Assembly (NCBI RefSeq): GCF_030403745.1
Contig: NZ_JAQMWP010000040.1
Location: 1 to 42,676 of the forward strand
DNA: 42,676 bases
Reading direction: 5' to 3'
Source of the DNA: Streptomyces sp. S.PB5
Lineage (GTDB): Bacteria; Actinomycetota; Actinomycetes; Streptomycetales; Streptomycetaceae
The stretch's first letter is position 1, and each line of letters opens with the position of its first letter. The notes beneath the pieces are model-generated. The model did no database searches. It saw only the letters and a program-made list of their open reading frames with translations, and was not told where the DNA came from. A program made the translations under genes and the position numbers. Below are positions 6,655-14,398 of the stretch, one piece after another.

Positions 6655-7350
6655 TCAGCCAAGCTTCTCCAGCTGTGCCTCGACGATCTCCTCCGGTACG
6701 ACGGCGGGGGTCGAATCCCCGTCCGGGCCAGGCCTGTTGAACTCATAGAACGTGGCGACGGTCGCCCCCTGCCGGACGGCCACCACCGCGAAGGGCACCC
6801 GGATCTCGTCCCCGGCATCAGCCACGACCTGAGTGAGCCGCAGGGACACGGACTCGTCGCCGTATCCGGGGTCGTCCCGCAACTCGACGTCCTCGTAGGG
6901 GAATCCGGCCATGACGTCGTCGAAGGACTCGCACTCCTCGACGGCGCCGCGAAGCTCCGCGATCACCTTCGCGGCGTCCTGACCGCGGTGCGAGGACAGG
7001 ATGACGGTCGCCCCGGACGCGCTGTCCTCCTTCGACACCACCATCCGCCCGACCCGCGCGACGGCTTCGAAGCCACTGCTTCCCCCCAACGCCCGGGCGA
7101 CGGGGTCGCATTCGGCGGGATCGGCCGTCCGCCGCGACGCCTCCGTGGCGGTCACCACTTTGTTGATCTCATAGCCGCCGAGGTCCGCCGTGGTGACCAC
7201 CGACTGCTCAAGTTCCGTCGCACTCAAGGGTTTCGCCTGTACGACGGCCACGTCCGCCGAGGATTCCTCCGCACCGGACTCGCACCCGGCGAGCGCCACG
7301 AACACCGTCGCCACCGCAAGAGTTACGCCCACCCGAGACTGCCGAACCAT
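6655..7350 (-). CDS. Secreted lipoprotein, hypothetical
   Basis: 231 residues from ATG 7350, with GTGGGGG about 6 bases upstream. The signal peptide ends in a lipobox FVALAGC, so Cys24 or so is lipidated. The mature protein starts with acidic linker residues, then LSATELEQSVVTTADLGGYEINKV, and ends with VAVRQGATVATFYEFN and EIVEAQLEKLG. The same beginning and end pattern occurs in the lipoprotein at 26215-27006, so the two are paralogs. The layout recalls the extracytoplasmic PknH-like sensor fold, but this is only suggestive. It has two conserved-looking Cys in the mature part (ECDPVA, ECESF), possibly a disulfide. No operon partner is visible. Confidence 0.85.
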   Translation of the reverse strand: MVRQSRVGVTLAVATVFVALAGCESGAEESSADVAVVQAKPLSATELEQSVVTTADLGGYEINKVVTATEASRRTADPAECDPVARALGGSSGFEAVARVGRMVVSKEDSASGATVILSSHRGQDAAKVIAELRGAVEECESFDDVMAGFPYEDVELRDDPGYGDESVSLRLTQVVADAGDEIRVPFAVVAVRQGATVATFYEFNRPGPDGDSTPAVVPEEIVEAQLEKLG

Positions 7351-7476
7351 CGTCGCCCCCACCTGTTCCAGCCCCTGTACCGGGTAGCAGCGTAGATCGC
7401 CGACCCCGCTACGGAACCGCTGTCGCCGGATTACCGGGCCTTTGACAAAGGCGCCGGCACTGCGGAGGCTCCCGCC

Positions 7477-7706
7477 ATGACCACCGACAGCGGCAGTTCG
7501 AGGACGAGTACGAGACCGCACTGCACCGGTACAACACGGCCCTGGACGAACTGTTCGCGGGCGAGGACGTGTTCGTGGTGACCTCGGACTGGTGGGCCGA
7601 GTCGACGCAGGACGACCTGGACCCCGGACTCCACACCCCCGCGGAACGCGACCGCCTGCGCGCCCGGCACGCCGACTGGCTCTCCGAGCACCCCGGCGGG
7701 TTCTGA
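7477..7706 (+). pseudogene. Small ORF (about 76 aa) with an apparent frameshift near its start
   Basis: ATG 7477 has a good GGAGG ribosome site about 7 bases upstream and begins MTTDSG, but this frame stops within about 35 codons. From 7497 a different frame gives a protein-like sequence, FEDEYETALHRYNTALDELF to WLSEHPGGF, ending at TGA 7706 with normal high-GC third positions. No ATG or GTG start precedes it in that frame before a TGA at 7443. A one-base loss or two-base gain between about 7489 and 7497 would restore one reading frame, MTTD-RQFEDEYE. It is either a recent pseudogene or a sequencing error. I do not recognise the family. Confidence 0.55.
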
Positions 7707-7728
7707 CACACGCGGTCGGCCGGCCCCC

Positions 7729-8112
7729 TCAACTCCCGCTGCCGTACGGCCTGGTCAGGATCTCCAGGTTGTGGCCGTCCGGGTCGTCGAAGTACGCTCC
7801 CCGGCCTCCGTCGTTGTGGTTGATCTCGCCCTCCTGGCGGTGCCAGGGGTCCGCCCAGTACGTCAGCCCCCGCTCCTGAACCCGGGCGAAGATCGTGTCG
7901 AAGTCGGCCTCCGACACCAGAAACGCGTAGTGCTGCGGCGTGATGGCCCCGGCGGTGTCCATGAAGTCCAGGGTCACGCCGTTGGGAATCTCCACCGGGA
8001 TGAACGGGCCGTACGGGGGGCTCACCTCCAGCCCCAGGATGTCGGCGAGGAACTGCGCCGACGCCTGTTTGTCGTGTGCGGAGACGATCGTGTGGTTCAG
8101 CTCGACGGTCAT
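7729..8112 (-). CDS. VOC-family (glyoxalase/bleomycin-resistance fold) protein
   Basis: 127 residues from ATG 8112, with AGGAGG 6 bases upstream. It has the paired beta-alpha-beta-beta-beta modules of the vicinal oxygen chelate fold: LNHTIVSAHDKQASAQFLADILGL at the start and GAYFDDPDGHNLEILTRPYG at the end. Candidate metal ligands are His near the N-terminus (NHTI), His or Glu of the middle strands and Glu of NLEILT. Members are dioxygenases, isomerases or binding-type resistance proteins, and sequence alone does not choose among them. It is divergent from the iron-uptake operon and shares its 109-base upstream region. Confidence 0.9.
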   Translation of the reverse strand: MTVELNHTIVSAHDKQASAQFLADILGLEVSPPYGPFIPVEIPNGVTLDFMDTAGAITPQHYAFLVSEADFDTIFARVQERGLTYWADPWHRQEGEINHNDGGRGAYFDDPDGHNLEILTRPYGSGS

Positions 8113-8152
8113 CGTGGGCCTCCTCACGATCCAAGCTACTCTGACACCGGGT

Positions 8153-8171
8153 TAAGGTAAGGCTTGCCTTA
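8153..8171. promoter_or_regulatory. Iron box (DmdR/IdeR-type operator)
   Basis: TAAGGTAAGGCTTGCCTTA matches 14 of 19 positions of the actinobacterial iron-box consensus TTAGGTTAGGCTAACCTAA. It lies 50 bases upstream of the siderophore-binding protein gene, where an Fe(II)-loaded DmdR/IdeR repressor would shut off uptake when iron is sufficient. It could also affect the divergent VOC gene. Confidence 0.8.
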
Positions 8172-8221
8172 GCAAAGGCCTCCCCTGAGTACCCCCACTG
8201 AACACCCCCACCGGAGCAGTC

Positions 8222-9283
8222 ATGCGCGCACTGAGAATGAAGGCCGCCTTGGCCACCGTCCTGGTCGGAGGGCTGCTGGTCGGCTGCTCCTCCACGGATT
8301 CCGGGAACGGCGGGAGCGGCGGAACCACCGGCGCCGAGAAGCAGCGCAGCAACGTCCTCGGCGGTGCCTCCGAGGGCCCCTCCGCCGCCCCCAGTGCCCT
8401 CGCCGACGGCATGGGTTCCGACCAGGACACCGACGGCGCCTTCCCCCGCACGGTCACCCACTTCGAGGGCGAGACCACCCTGACGACCGAGCCGAAGAAG
8501 ATCGCCGTACTCAGCACCGGCCAGCTCGACGACCTCCTCACCCTCGGCGTCGTCCCCACCGCGACCACCCGCGCGGACAACGCCGGCCTCGTCCCCGACT
8601 ACCTCGCCGACGCCTTCCCCGAGGACAAGGCGAAGCTCGCCGAGATGACCGACGCGGGCACCCGTCAGGCTCCCAACCTCGAGTCGCTCGCCGCCGCCGA
8701 ACCGGACCTGATCCTCGCCAACGACTCCCTCGGCGACCTCTACCCCAAGCTCTCGAAGATCGCCCCCACCGTGATCACCGCGGGCAACGGCATCAACTGG
8801 AAGCGCGACCTCCTTCTCGTCGGCGACGCGGTCGGCAAGGGCCAGGCGGCCCGGTCTCTGCTGGATGACATCGTTGCCGACGCCCGCACGAAGGGCGCCG
8901 CCCTCGACGCGGACCCCACCGTCTCCATGGTCCGCTTCACCCCCGACCGCACCCGCATGTTCGGCGTCTCCTCCTTCACCGGCTCCATAGCCGTGGACAT
9001 GGGCCTGTCCCGCCCGGAGTCCCAGCGGTTCAACGCCATTTCGGAGGACATCGGCCCGGAGAGCGTCGACACCGCCGACGGCGACTGGATCTTCTACTCC
9101 GTCCAGGGCGACGCGTCGAAGACGGACGCGGCGAGCGTCCTCGCCGGCCCCCTGTGGAAGTCCATGAAGGCCGTGAAGGCCGGTCACACGGTGAAGGTCG
9201 ACGACGACCCCTGGTACCTCAACGCCGGTCCCACGGCCGCGCGTCTGGTCGTACGACAACTCGCCGAGCACATCGGCAAGTGA
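8222..9283 (+). CDS. Iron-siderophore ABC transporter substrate-binding lipoprotein (FecB/FepB-like)
   Basis: 353 residues from ATG 8222 with GGAG upstream. The signal peptide ends in a lipobox GLLVGCSS (Cys22). A Gly/Ser/Ala-rich linker follows, then a periplasmic-binding-protein fold: KIAVLSTGQLDDLLTLGVVP, LESLAAAEPDLILAND, KIAPTVIT, and YLNAGPTAARLVVRQLAEHIGK at the end. This is the FecB/FhuD class III binding protein that captures ferric siderophores at the outer face of the membrane. Its stop overlaps the start of the next permease gene (GTGA), and an iron box lies upstream. The ligand cannot be told. Confidence 0.94.
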   Translation: MRALRMKAALATVLVGGLLVGCSSTDSGNGGSGGTTGAEKQRSNVLGGASEGPSAAPSALADGMGSDQDTDGAFPRTVTHFEGETTLTTEPKKIAVLSTGQLDDLLTLGVVPTATTRADNAGLVPDYLADAFPEDKAKLAEMTDAGTRQAPNLESLAAAEPDLILANDSLGDLYPKLSKIAPTVITAGNGINWKRDLLLVGDAVGKGQAARSLLDDIVADARTKGAALDADPTVSMVRFTPDRTRMFGVSSFTGSIAVDMGLSRPESQRFNAISEDIGPESVDTADGDWIFYSVQGDASKTDAASVLAGPLWKSMKAVKAGHTVKVDDDPWYLNAGPTAARLVVRQLAEHIGK

Positions 9284-10275
9284 CCACCCGAACCGCCCGA
9301 CTCGCCTGGCCGGCGGCCGTCCTCGCGGTGGCCGCCGCGGCGCTCCTCAGCCTCGCCGTGGGCACCCGCGCGATACCGCCCTCCACCGTCCTCGACGCCC
9401 TCCTCCACGGCGGCGGCTCCCCGGACGCCCTGGTCGTACGCTCCCTGCGCCTCCCCCGCACCGAGATCGGTCTCACGGCGGGCGCGGCGCTGGGCCTCGC
9501 GGGCGCCACCCTCCAGGGCGTCACCCGCAACCCCCTCGCCGACCCCGGCATCCTCGGGCTCAGCCAGGGCGCGGCGGCCGGCGTGGTCCTGGCCATCACC
9601 CTCGGCCTCGCGAACGGCTTCACCGGCTACGTCCCGTACGCCTTCGCCGGCGCCGTCGCGGCCGCGTGCCTGGTGTACGCCATCGCCGCCCGCGGCCGAG
9701 GCGGCGCATCCCCGGTGAAGCTCGCCCTCGCGGGCACGGCGTTCTCGGCGATGACGGCGGGCGGCACGACCGTCGTCCTCACCTCCAGCTCGGCCACCCT
9801 CGACCAGTTCCGCTTCTGGCAGGTGGGCGCCCTCAGCGGCCGCGACGCCGACACGGTCGTCCGCATGCTGCCCTTCCTGTGCGCGGGCGCGGTGCTGGTC
9901 CTGGTCTGCGCCCGCGGCCTGGACGCCCTGGCCCTGGGCGACGAGACGGCCCGCGCCCTGGGACATCGGGTGCATCTCGTACGAGGTTCCGCGGCACTCG
10001 GCGCCACCCTGCTGACCGCCGCCGCGGTGGCCGCCGCCGGGCCCATCGCCTTCGTCGGACTCGCGGTCCCCCATCTGGCCCGGCGCCTGGTCCGCGGCGG
10101 ACACCGGGCGGTACTGCCGCTCTCGGCACTCCTCGGAGCGGCGCTGCTGGTGGCCGCGGACGTGGCGGGCCGTGTGGTGCGCGCACCCGCGGAGGTACCG
10201 GCGGGCGTGATGACGGCGCTGGTCGGCGTGCCGGTGCTGGTCGTCCTCGTACGGCGGAGGGGCGCGGTCTCATGA
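9280..10275 (+). CDS. FecCD-family iron-siderophore permease 1
   Basis: 331 residues from GTG 9280, which overlaps the TGA of the binding-protein gene. It has about nine or ten hydrophobic segments and the family motifs LRLPRTEIGLTAGAALGLAGA, QGVTRNPLADPGILGLSQGA and the cytoplasmic coupling loop near AAAGPIAFVGLAVPHLARRLV. It forms half of the membrane channel and pairs with the next gene product. Longer readings of this frame begin inside the binding-protein gene and were discarded. Confidence 0.94.
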   Translation: MTTRTARLAWPAAVLAVAAAALLSLAVGTRAIPPSTVLDALLHGGGSPDALVVRSLRLPRTEIGLTAGAALGLAGATLQGVTRNPLADPGILGLSQGAAAGVVLAITLGLANGFTGYVPYAFAGAVAAACLVYAIAARGRGGASPVKLALAGTAFSAMTAGGTTVVLTSSSATLDQFRFWQVGALSGRDADTVVRMLPFLCAGAVLVLVCARGLDALALGDETARALGHRVHLVRGSAALGATLLTAAAVAAAGPIAFVGLAVPHLARRLVRGGHRAVLPLSALLGAALLVAADVAGRVVRAPAEVPAGVMTALVGVPVLVVLVRRRGAVS

Positions 10276-11312
10276 CAGGCACCGCGCGGATCGTCGTACG
10301 CCCCACCCCCGCCACCTCCGTCGTCCTGCACCGCCGTTCGCTCACCGTGGGGTTCGTCCTGCTCGCCCTCCTCCTCACGGTCATGCTCGTCTCCGCCTGC
10401 CTCGGCCAGACGTACGTCTCCCCCGCCGAGGTCTGGCACACCCTGCGCACCGGGACCGGCCCTCACGAGCTGGTCGTGGGGGAGCTGCGCGTCCCCCGGA
10501 TCGTCCTCGGCGCGCTGGTCGGTGCCGCGCTGGGACTGTCCGGCGCCCTCGTGCAGACCGTCACCCGGAATCCGCTCGCCAGCCCGGATGTCATCGGCGT
10601 GGGCCACGGGGCCGCGGCGGCCACCGTGCTCGCGCTGGCCACCGGGGTGATCACCTCCCCCGGTTCGCTGCCTCTCGTCTCCGTCGCCGGGGGACTCGCG
10701 GCCGCCGCTCTCGTCTACGCACTCGCGTGGCGGCACGGCATGCAGCCCAGCCGTTTCGTCCTCACCGGTGTGGGCGTCGGGGTGGCCCTGTCCGCCGTCG
10801 TACAGCTGTATCTGACGGACAGCGAGCTGGAGGCGGCCGAGCAGATCAAGCTGTGGCTGACCGGGAGCCTGAACGGGCGCGGCTATGAGCAGGCAGGCCC
10901 CCTGGCCGTCGTACTGCTCCTCACCCTGCCCGCCCTCGGGTGGGCGAGCCGTGCGATGCGGCCGCTCGGGCTGGACCCGGACACCGCCGCCGCACTCGGC
11001 GTCCGCGTCGACCGTGTCCGGCTCGGGCTCACCGTGCTCGGCGTCGTGCTCGCCGCCACGGCGACCGGCGCCGCGGGCCCCATCGGCTTCGTCGCGCTCA
11101 CCGCGCCCCAGCTGGCCCGCCGTCTCACCCGTACGCCCCAACTACCGCTGCTCAACGCCGCGTTGACGGGAGCGGTCGTCCTCGTCACCGCCGATCTCGC
11201 GGCCCGCACCCTCGTCCCCCCGCTGGAGATCCCCGTCGGCGCGCTCACCGCGCTGGTCGGTGGGCCGTATCTGCTGTGGCTGCTGGGCCGGCGTACCGGG
11301 GCGGCACGCTGA
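10272..11312 (+). CDS. FecCD-family iron-siderophore permease 2
   Basis: 346 residues from ATG 10272, overlapping the upstream stop as ATGA. It carries the same motifs as its partner: LRVPRIVLGALVGAALGLSGA, QTVTRNPLASPDVIGVGHGA and GAAGPIGFVALTAPQLARRL, with a basic N-terminal tail before the first membrane helix. A strong terminator begins at its stop codon, so the operon ends here without the ATPase (FecE type) that normally completes the set. An ATPase encoded elsewhere must be assumed. Confidence 0.94.
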   Translation: MTGTARIVVRPTPATSVVLHRRSLTVGFVLLALLLTVMLVSACLGQTYVSPAEVWHTLRTGTGPHELVVGELRVPRIVLGALVGAALGLSGALVQTVTRNPLASPDVIGVGHGAAAATVLALATGVITSPGSLPLVSVAGGLAAAALVYALAWRHGMQPSRFVLTGVGVGVALSAVVQLYLTDSELEAAEQIKLWLTGSLNGRGYEQAGPLAVVLLLTLPALGWASRAMRPLGLDPDTAAALGVRVDRVRLGLTVLGVVLAATATGAAGPIGFVALTAPQLARRLTRTPQLPLLNAALTGAVVLVTADLAARTLVPPLEIPVGALTALVGGPYLLWLLGRRTGAAR

Positions 11313-11344
11313 GGGCCCCGGAGCAGTGCGGCTCCGGGGCCCTC
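11311..11344 (+). terminator. Rho-independent-type terminator of the iron-uptake operon
   Basis: A 14-bp perfect stem (GAGGGCCCCGGAGC, 11311-11324, with its complement 11331-11344) has a 6-base loop and starts within the stop codon of the second permease gene. It may also act on the convergent alcohol dehydrogenase transcript. Confidence 0.85.
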
Positions 11345-11377
11345 GGTCTCATGGCCTGTCCCACGGGGACGATGGCG

Positions 11378-12421
11378 TCAGATCGTCGCCGTGTCGATCA
11401 CGAAGCGGTAGCGGACGTCGCTCGCCAGGACCCGCTCGTAGGCGTCGTTGATCTCGTCGGCGCGGATGAGCTCGATCTCGGCGCCGAAGCCGTGCTCGGC
11501 GCAGAAGTCCAGCATCTCCTGGGTCTCCCGTATGCCGCCGATGCCGGAGCCCGCGAGGGTCTTGCGGCCGCCCATGACGGAGAAGAGGCTCAGGGCGACC
11601 GGCTCCTCGGGGGCGCCGACGTTGACGAAGGCGCCGTCCGTCTTGAGCAGGGACAGGTAGGCGTCGAGGTTCAGCGGGGCGGAGACCGTCGAGAGGATCA
11701 GGTCGAAGGTGCCCGCGAGCTCCTTGAAGGTGACCTCGTCGCTGGTGGCGTAGTAGTGGTCGGCGCCCAGTTTCAGGCCGTCGTCCCTCTTGCGCAGCGA
11801 CTGGGAAAGGACCGTGACCTCGGCGCCCAGCGCGTGTGCGATCTTGACGCCCATGTGGCCGAGGCCGCCCATGCCGAGGATGGCGACCTTCTTGCCGGGA
11901 CCGGCGTTCCAGTGCTTGAGCGGGGAGTACGTGGTGATGCCCGCGCAGAGCAGCGGCGCGGCCTCGTCGAGCGGGAGGCCGTCGGGGATGCGGAGGACGT
12001 ACTTCTCGTCCACGACGATCTTCTCGGAGTAGCCGCCGTAGGTCGGCTCGCCGTCCTTGCCGACGGCGTTGTACGTGCCGATCATGCCGCCGCCGGTGCA
12101 GTACTGCTCCAGGCCGGCCTTGCAGTTGTCGCACTCGCGGCAGGAGTCGACCATGCAGCCGACGCCCACGCGGTCGCCGACGGCGTACTTGGTGACGCCG
12201 GGGCCGACCTCGGAGACCACTCCGGCGATCTCATGGCCGGGGACCATCGGGAAGATGGCGGTGCCCCAGCCCTCGTTGGCCTGGTGGATGTCGGAGTGGC
12301 AGATGCCGGCGAACTTGATGTCGATCAGGACGTCGAACTCGCCGACCGGGCGACGCTCGATGGTGGTGCGCTCCAGCGGGGCCTTGGCGGCGGGGGCGGC
12401 GTACGCAGCAACGGTGGTCAT
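11378..12421 (-). CDS. Zinc-dependent NAD(P)-dependent alcohol dehydrogenase
   Basis: 347 residues from ATG 12421, with AGGAGA about 10 bases upstream. It is a medium-chain dehydrogenase of the cinnamyl-alcohol or AdhA type. Catalytic zinc ligands are in GICHSDIH and GHEIAGVV, the structural-zinc cysteine cluster is CMVDSCRECDNCKAGLEQYC, and the nucleotide-binding loop is AILGMGGLGHMGVK. It would interconvert aldehydes and alcohols in the cytoplasm; the substrate is not evident. It diverges from the XRE-type regulator, a pairing often seen with MmyB-like regulators, so control by that neighbour is likely. Confidence 0.95.
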   Translation of the reverse strand: MTTVAAYAAPAAKAPLERTTIERRPVGEFDVLIDIKFAGICHSDIHQANEGWGTAIFPMVPGHEIAGVVSEVGPGVTKYAVGDRVGVGCMVDSCRECDNCKAGLEQYCTGGGMIGTYNAVGKDGEPTYGGYSEKIVVDEKYVLRIPDGLPLDEAAPLLCAGITTYSPLKHWNAGPGKKVAILGMGGLGHMGVKIAHALGAEVTVLSQSLRKRDDGLKLGADHYYATSDEVTFKELAGTFDLILSTVSAPLNLDAYLSLLKTDGAFVNVGAPEEPVALSLFSVMGGRKTLAGSGIGGIRETQEMLDFCAEHGFGAEIELIRADEINDAYERVLASDVRYRFVIDTATI

Positions 12422-12564
12422 TCCGGTGTTCTCCTAGCAGTGGTGTCGCACCCGGACGCCTTCTGACCGGGTACGACGTTCAGCTTGCTGGAGCGCGAGG
12501 TGTTCACCCAGGTCACGCTTTTGCGTACGTCCGGTGTTCCTACCACTGGCGGGGTCAGGATGTT

Positions 12565-12576
12565 GGTCGTACGACC
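12565..12576. promoter_or_regulatory. Palindromic candidate operator between the dehydrogenase and its regulator
   Basis: GGTCGTACGACC is a perfect 12-bp palindrome 15 bases upstream of the regulator ATG, in the 170-base divergent promoter region. It is a plausible site for the XRE-family protein encoded next to it. Confidence 0.5.
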
Positions 12577-12591
12577 GTGAATACTTGAGGC

Positions 12592-13527
12592 ATGGACGAA
12601 CGCCCCGAACCCTCCCCGGACGCCGCACAGGGATCCGCGCCCGGCGGCCCGCTGGACCGCCGGGCCGAGCTGAGCGAGTTCCTGCGCACCCGGCGGGCCC
12701 GGCTGAAGCCGGAGGACGTCGGCCTGCCGGACTTCGGGCGGCACCGCCGGGTGCCGGGGCTGCGGCGCGAGGAGCTGGCGCAGCTGGCGGGCGTCTCGGT
12801 GGCGTACTACACGCGTCTGGAGCAGGGCAACGGCCGCAACGTCTCGGCGGAGGTCCTGGACGCGATCGCCCGCGCGCTGCGCCTCTCGGACGCCGAGCAC
12901 GCCCATCTCACCCACCTCGCGAAGCCGAAGCAGCACAAGAAGAAGCAGACGGGACGCACCCAGCAGGTCCGCGGCTCGCTGCTTCAGCTGCTCGACACGA
13001 TGGACTCCTGCCCGGCGTACATCACGGGACGCCGCTCGGACATCCTCGCCTGGAACCGGATGGCCTCTGCGGTCTTCGGCGACTGGGCCGAACTGCCGCC
13101 GCAGGAGCGCAACTGGGCCCGCATGGTGTTCCTGCGCCCCGAGTCCCGGGAGCTGTTCGTGGACTGGGACCAGAAGGCGACGGACATGGTGAGCTTCCTC
13201 CGCATGGACGCCGGCTGCCACCCCGACGACCCGAAGCTGTCGGCGCTCGTGGGTGAACTCTCGGTCAAGAGCGAGGAGTTCAGGCGCCTGTGGGCCACCC
13301 ATGACGTCAAGGAGAAGGGGTACGGCGTCAAGCGTCTCCACCACCCCCTGGTGGGCGACCTCACCCTGAGCTTCGAGTCCTTCCACCTCCCCGACGACGG
13401 CGAGCAGATGCTGATCGCCTACCACGCCGAACCGGGCTCCGCGTCGGCCGAGGCCCTGCGCCTCCTGGCGAGCTGGGGCACGGACGCGACGAAGGCGGGC
13501 AAGGCGCCGACGACCCCGCGGACCTGA
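12592..13527 (+). CDS. XRE-family transcriptional regulator with MmyB-like ligand-binding domain
   Basis: 311 residues from ATG 12592. Residues about 25-105 form a Cro/C1-type helix-turn-helix: LSEFLRTRRARLKP, then VPGLRREELAQLAGVSVAYYTRLEQGN with recognition-helix pattern. The C-terminal part (about 125-290) contains LLDTMDSCPAYITGRRSDILAWN and later HPLVGDLTLSFESFHLPDD, the MmyB-like PAS-type ligand-binding domain. Such proteins in Streptomyces usually sit divergent to a short- or medium-chain dehydrogenase and sense a small hydrophobic molecule, probably fatty-acid-like; the ligand here is unknown. The tail is Ala/Lys/Thr rich. Confidence 0.94.
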   Translation: MDERPEPSPDAAQGSAPGGPLDRRAELSEFLRTRRARLKPEDVGLPDFGRHRRVPGLRREELAQLAGVSVAYYTRLEQGNGRNVSAEVLDAIARALRLSDAEHAHLTHLAKPKQHKKKQTGRTQQVRGSLLQLLDTMDSCPAYITGRRSDILAWNRMASAVFGDWAELPPQERNWARMVFLRPESRELFVDWDQKATDMVSFLRMDAGCHPDDPKLSALVGELSVKSEEFRRLWATHDVKEKGYGVKRLHHPLVGDLTLSFESFHLPDDGEQMLIAYHAEPGSASAEALRLLASWGTDATKAGKAPTTPRT

Positions 13528-13530
13528 CCG

Positions 13531-14301
13531 TCACCCCTGGTACGGCGGCGCCGCCCCCCACCCCCACCTGGGCACCGGCTGTTCCGCGGGCGGCTTGGCG
13601 TCCGGGCCGGAGAAGTACACGGCGAGCCGCGTACCCCACTCCACGTACGCCAGGAACGCCGAGCGGAACTCGGCGTCGGTCGGCAGGCCCGCCTCGTCGG
13701 CGGCGTCCTGGATCAGATTCACCCACCGGCGGCGCTGCGGCTCGGTGATCCCCCGTCCCATGTGCTTGGCGACCATGTGACCGTGGCCGCCCTGGGTCTC
13801 GGAGTACGCCGCCGGCCCTCCGAAGACCTCGGCGAGCCAGAGGGCGACATGCGTGGCATGCTCCGGCGCCAGCCCCTCGAACACCGGGGCCAGCAGCTCG
13901 TCCCCGAGCACCTTCTCGTAGAAGACGGCCGTCAGCCGTGCGAAGGCCTCTGCCCCGCCCGCCCACGCGTACAGGGTGGGCACGGCCGCGCCCTCCCCCC
14001 GTACCGTCGTCGGCTTGTAGTGCCGCATCTCCTGGATGTCGGCGATGTACGGCCGGATCTCGGCGAGGAAGTCGGGAAACAGCTCCGACTTCCGGAAGCC
14101 CTCGACGTGATCCTCCGTCGAGGTCCAGATGATGCGGAGCACGAAGTGCTCGAAGTCCTCCTCGCAGCGCGCCAGTTCGTACTCCACGCACTGCGGCGCC
14201 GCCGCCAGTTGGACCGCGGCCCGGGTGTAGGCGGCCAGGAACTCCGCCGAACGGTCTGCAGGAATGTGGTACCGGACGTATTCCACCGTGTGAGCCGTCA
14301 T
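13531..14301 (-). CDS. Antibiotic-biosynthesis-monooxygenase / group II truncated hemoglobin fusion
   Basis: 256 residues from ATG 14301 (GTG 14310 is an in-frame alternative; GGTGGGG lies just upstream). Residues 1-100 form an ABM-type ferredoxin-like domain (VEYVRYHIP, VEYELARCEEDFEHFVLRIIW, FRKSELFPDFLAEIRPYI). Residues about 108-235 are a 2-on-2 globin: LTAVFYEKVLGDELLAPVF with B10 Tyr128, and GHGHMVAKHMGRGI with probable proximal His180. The fusion is a known chimera; one from S. avermitilis has been described. It suggests heme-oxygen chemistry coupled to oxidation of an aromatic or quinone-like substrate, or O2/NO handling. It lies between the subtilase terminator and the regulator gene, and appears to be transcribed alone. 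Confidence 0.93.
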   Translation of the reverse strand: MTAHTVEYVRYHIPADRSAEFLAAYTRAAVQLAAAPQCVEYELARCEEDFEHFVLRIIWTSTEDHVEGFRKSELFPDFLAEIRPYIADIQEMRHYKPTTVRGEGAAVPTLYAWAGGAEAFARLTAVFYEKVLGDELLAPVFEGLAPEHATHVALWLAEVFGGPAAYSETQGGHGHMVAKHMGRGITEPQRRRWVNLIQDAADEAGLPTDAEFRSAFLAYVEWGTRLAVYFSGPDAKPPAEQPVPRWGWGAAPPYQG

Positions 14302-14322
14302 GCGCCCCACCCAAACACGAAA

Positions 14323-14353
14323 GGCCCGCCGGAAGTAGTTCTTCCGGCGGGCC
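14323..14353 (-). terminator. Terminator of subtilase gene 1
   Basis: A 13-bp perfect stem GGCCCGCCGGAAG with a 5-base loop is followed, on the minus strand, by a T-containing run (TTTCGTGTTT). The same 13-bp arms recur at 20298-20330 behind the second subtilase gene. Confidence 0.85.
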
Positions 14354-14398
14354 CCCGTTCAACGGGACTCGGCGAGCAGCAAGCTCACTTGCAGCAGG

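Noticed and set aside
7409..9271. A 620-residue minus-strand frame covering the siderophore-binding, VOC and small ORF regions
   Set aside because: It crosses three regions with better-supported genes and reads as shadow composition.
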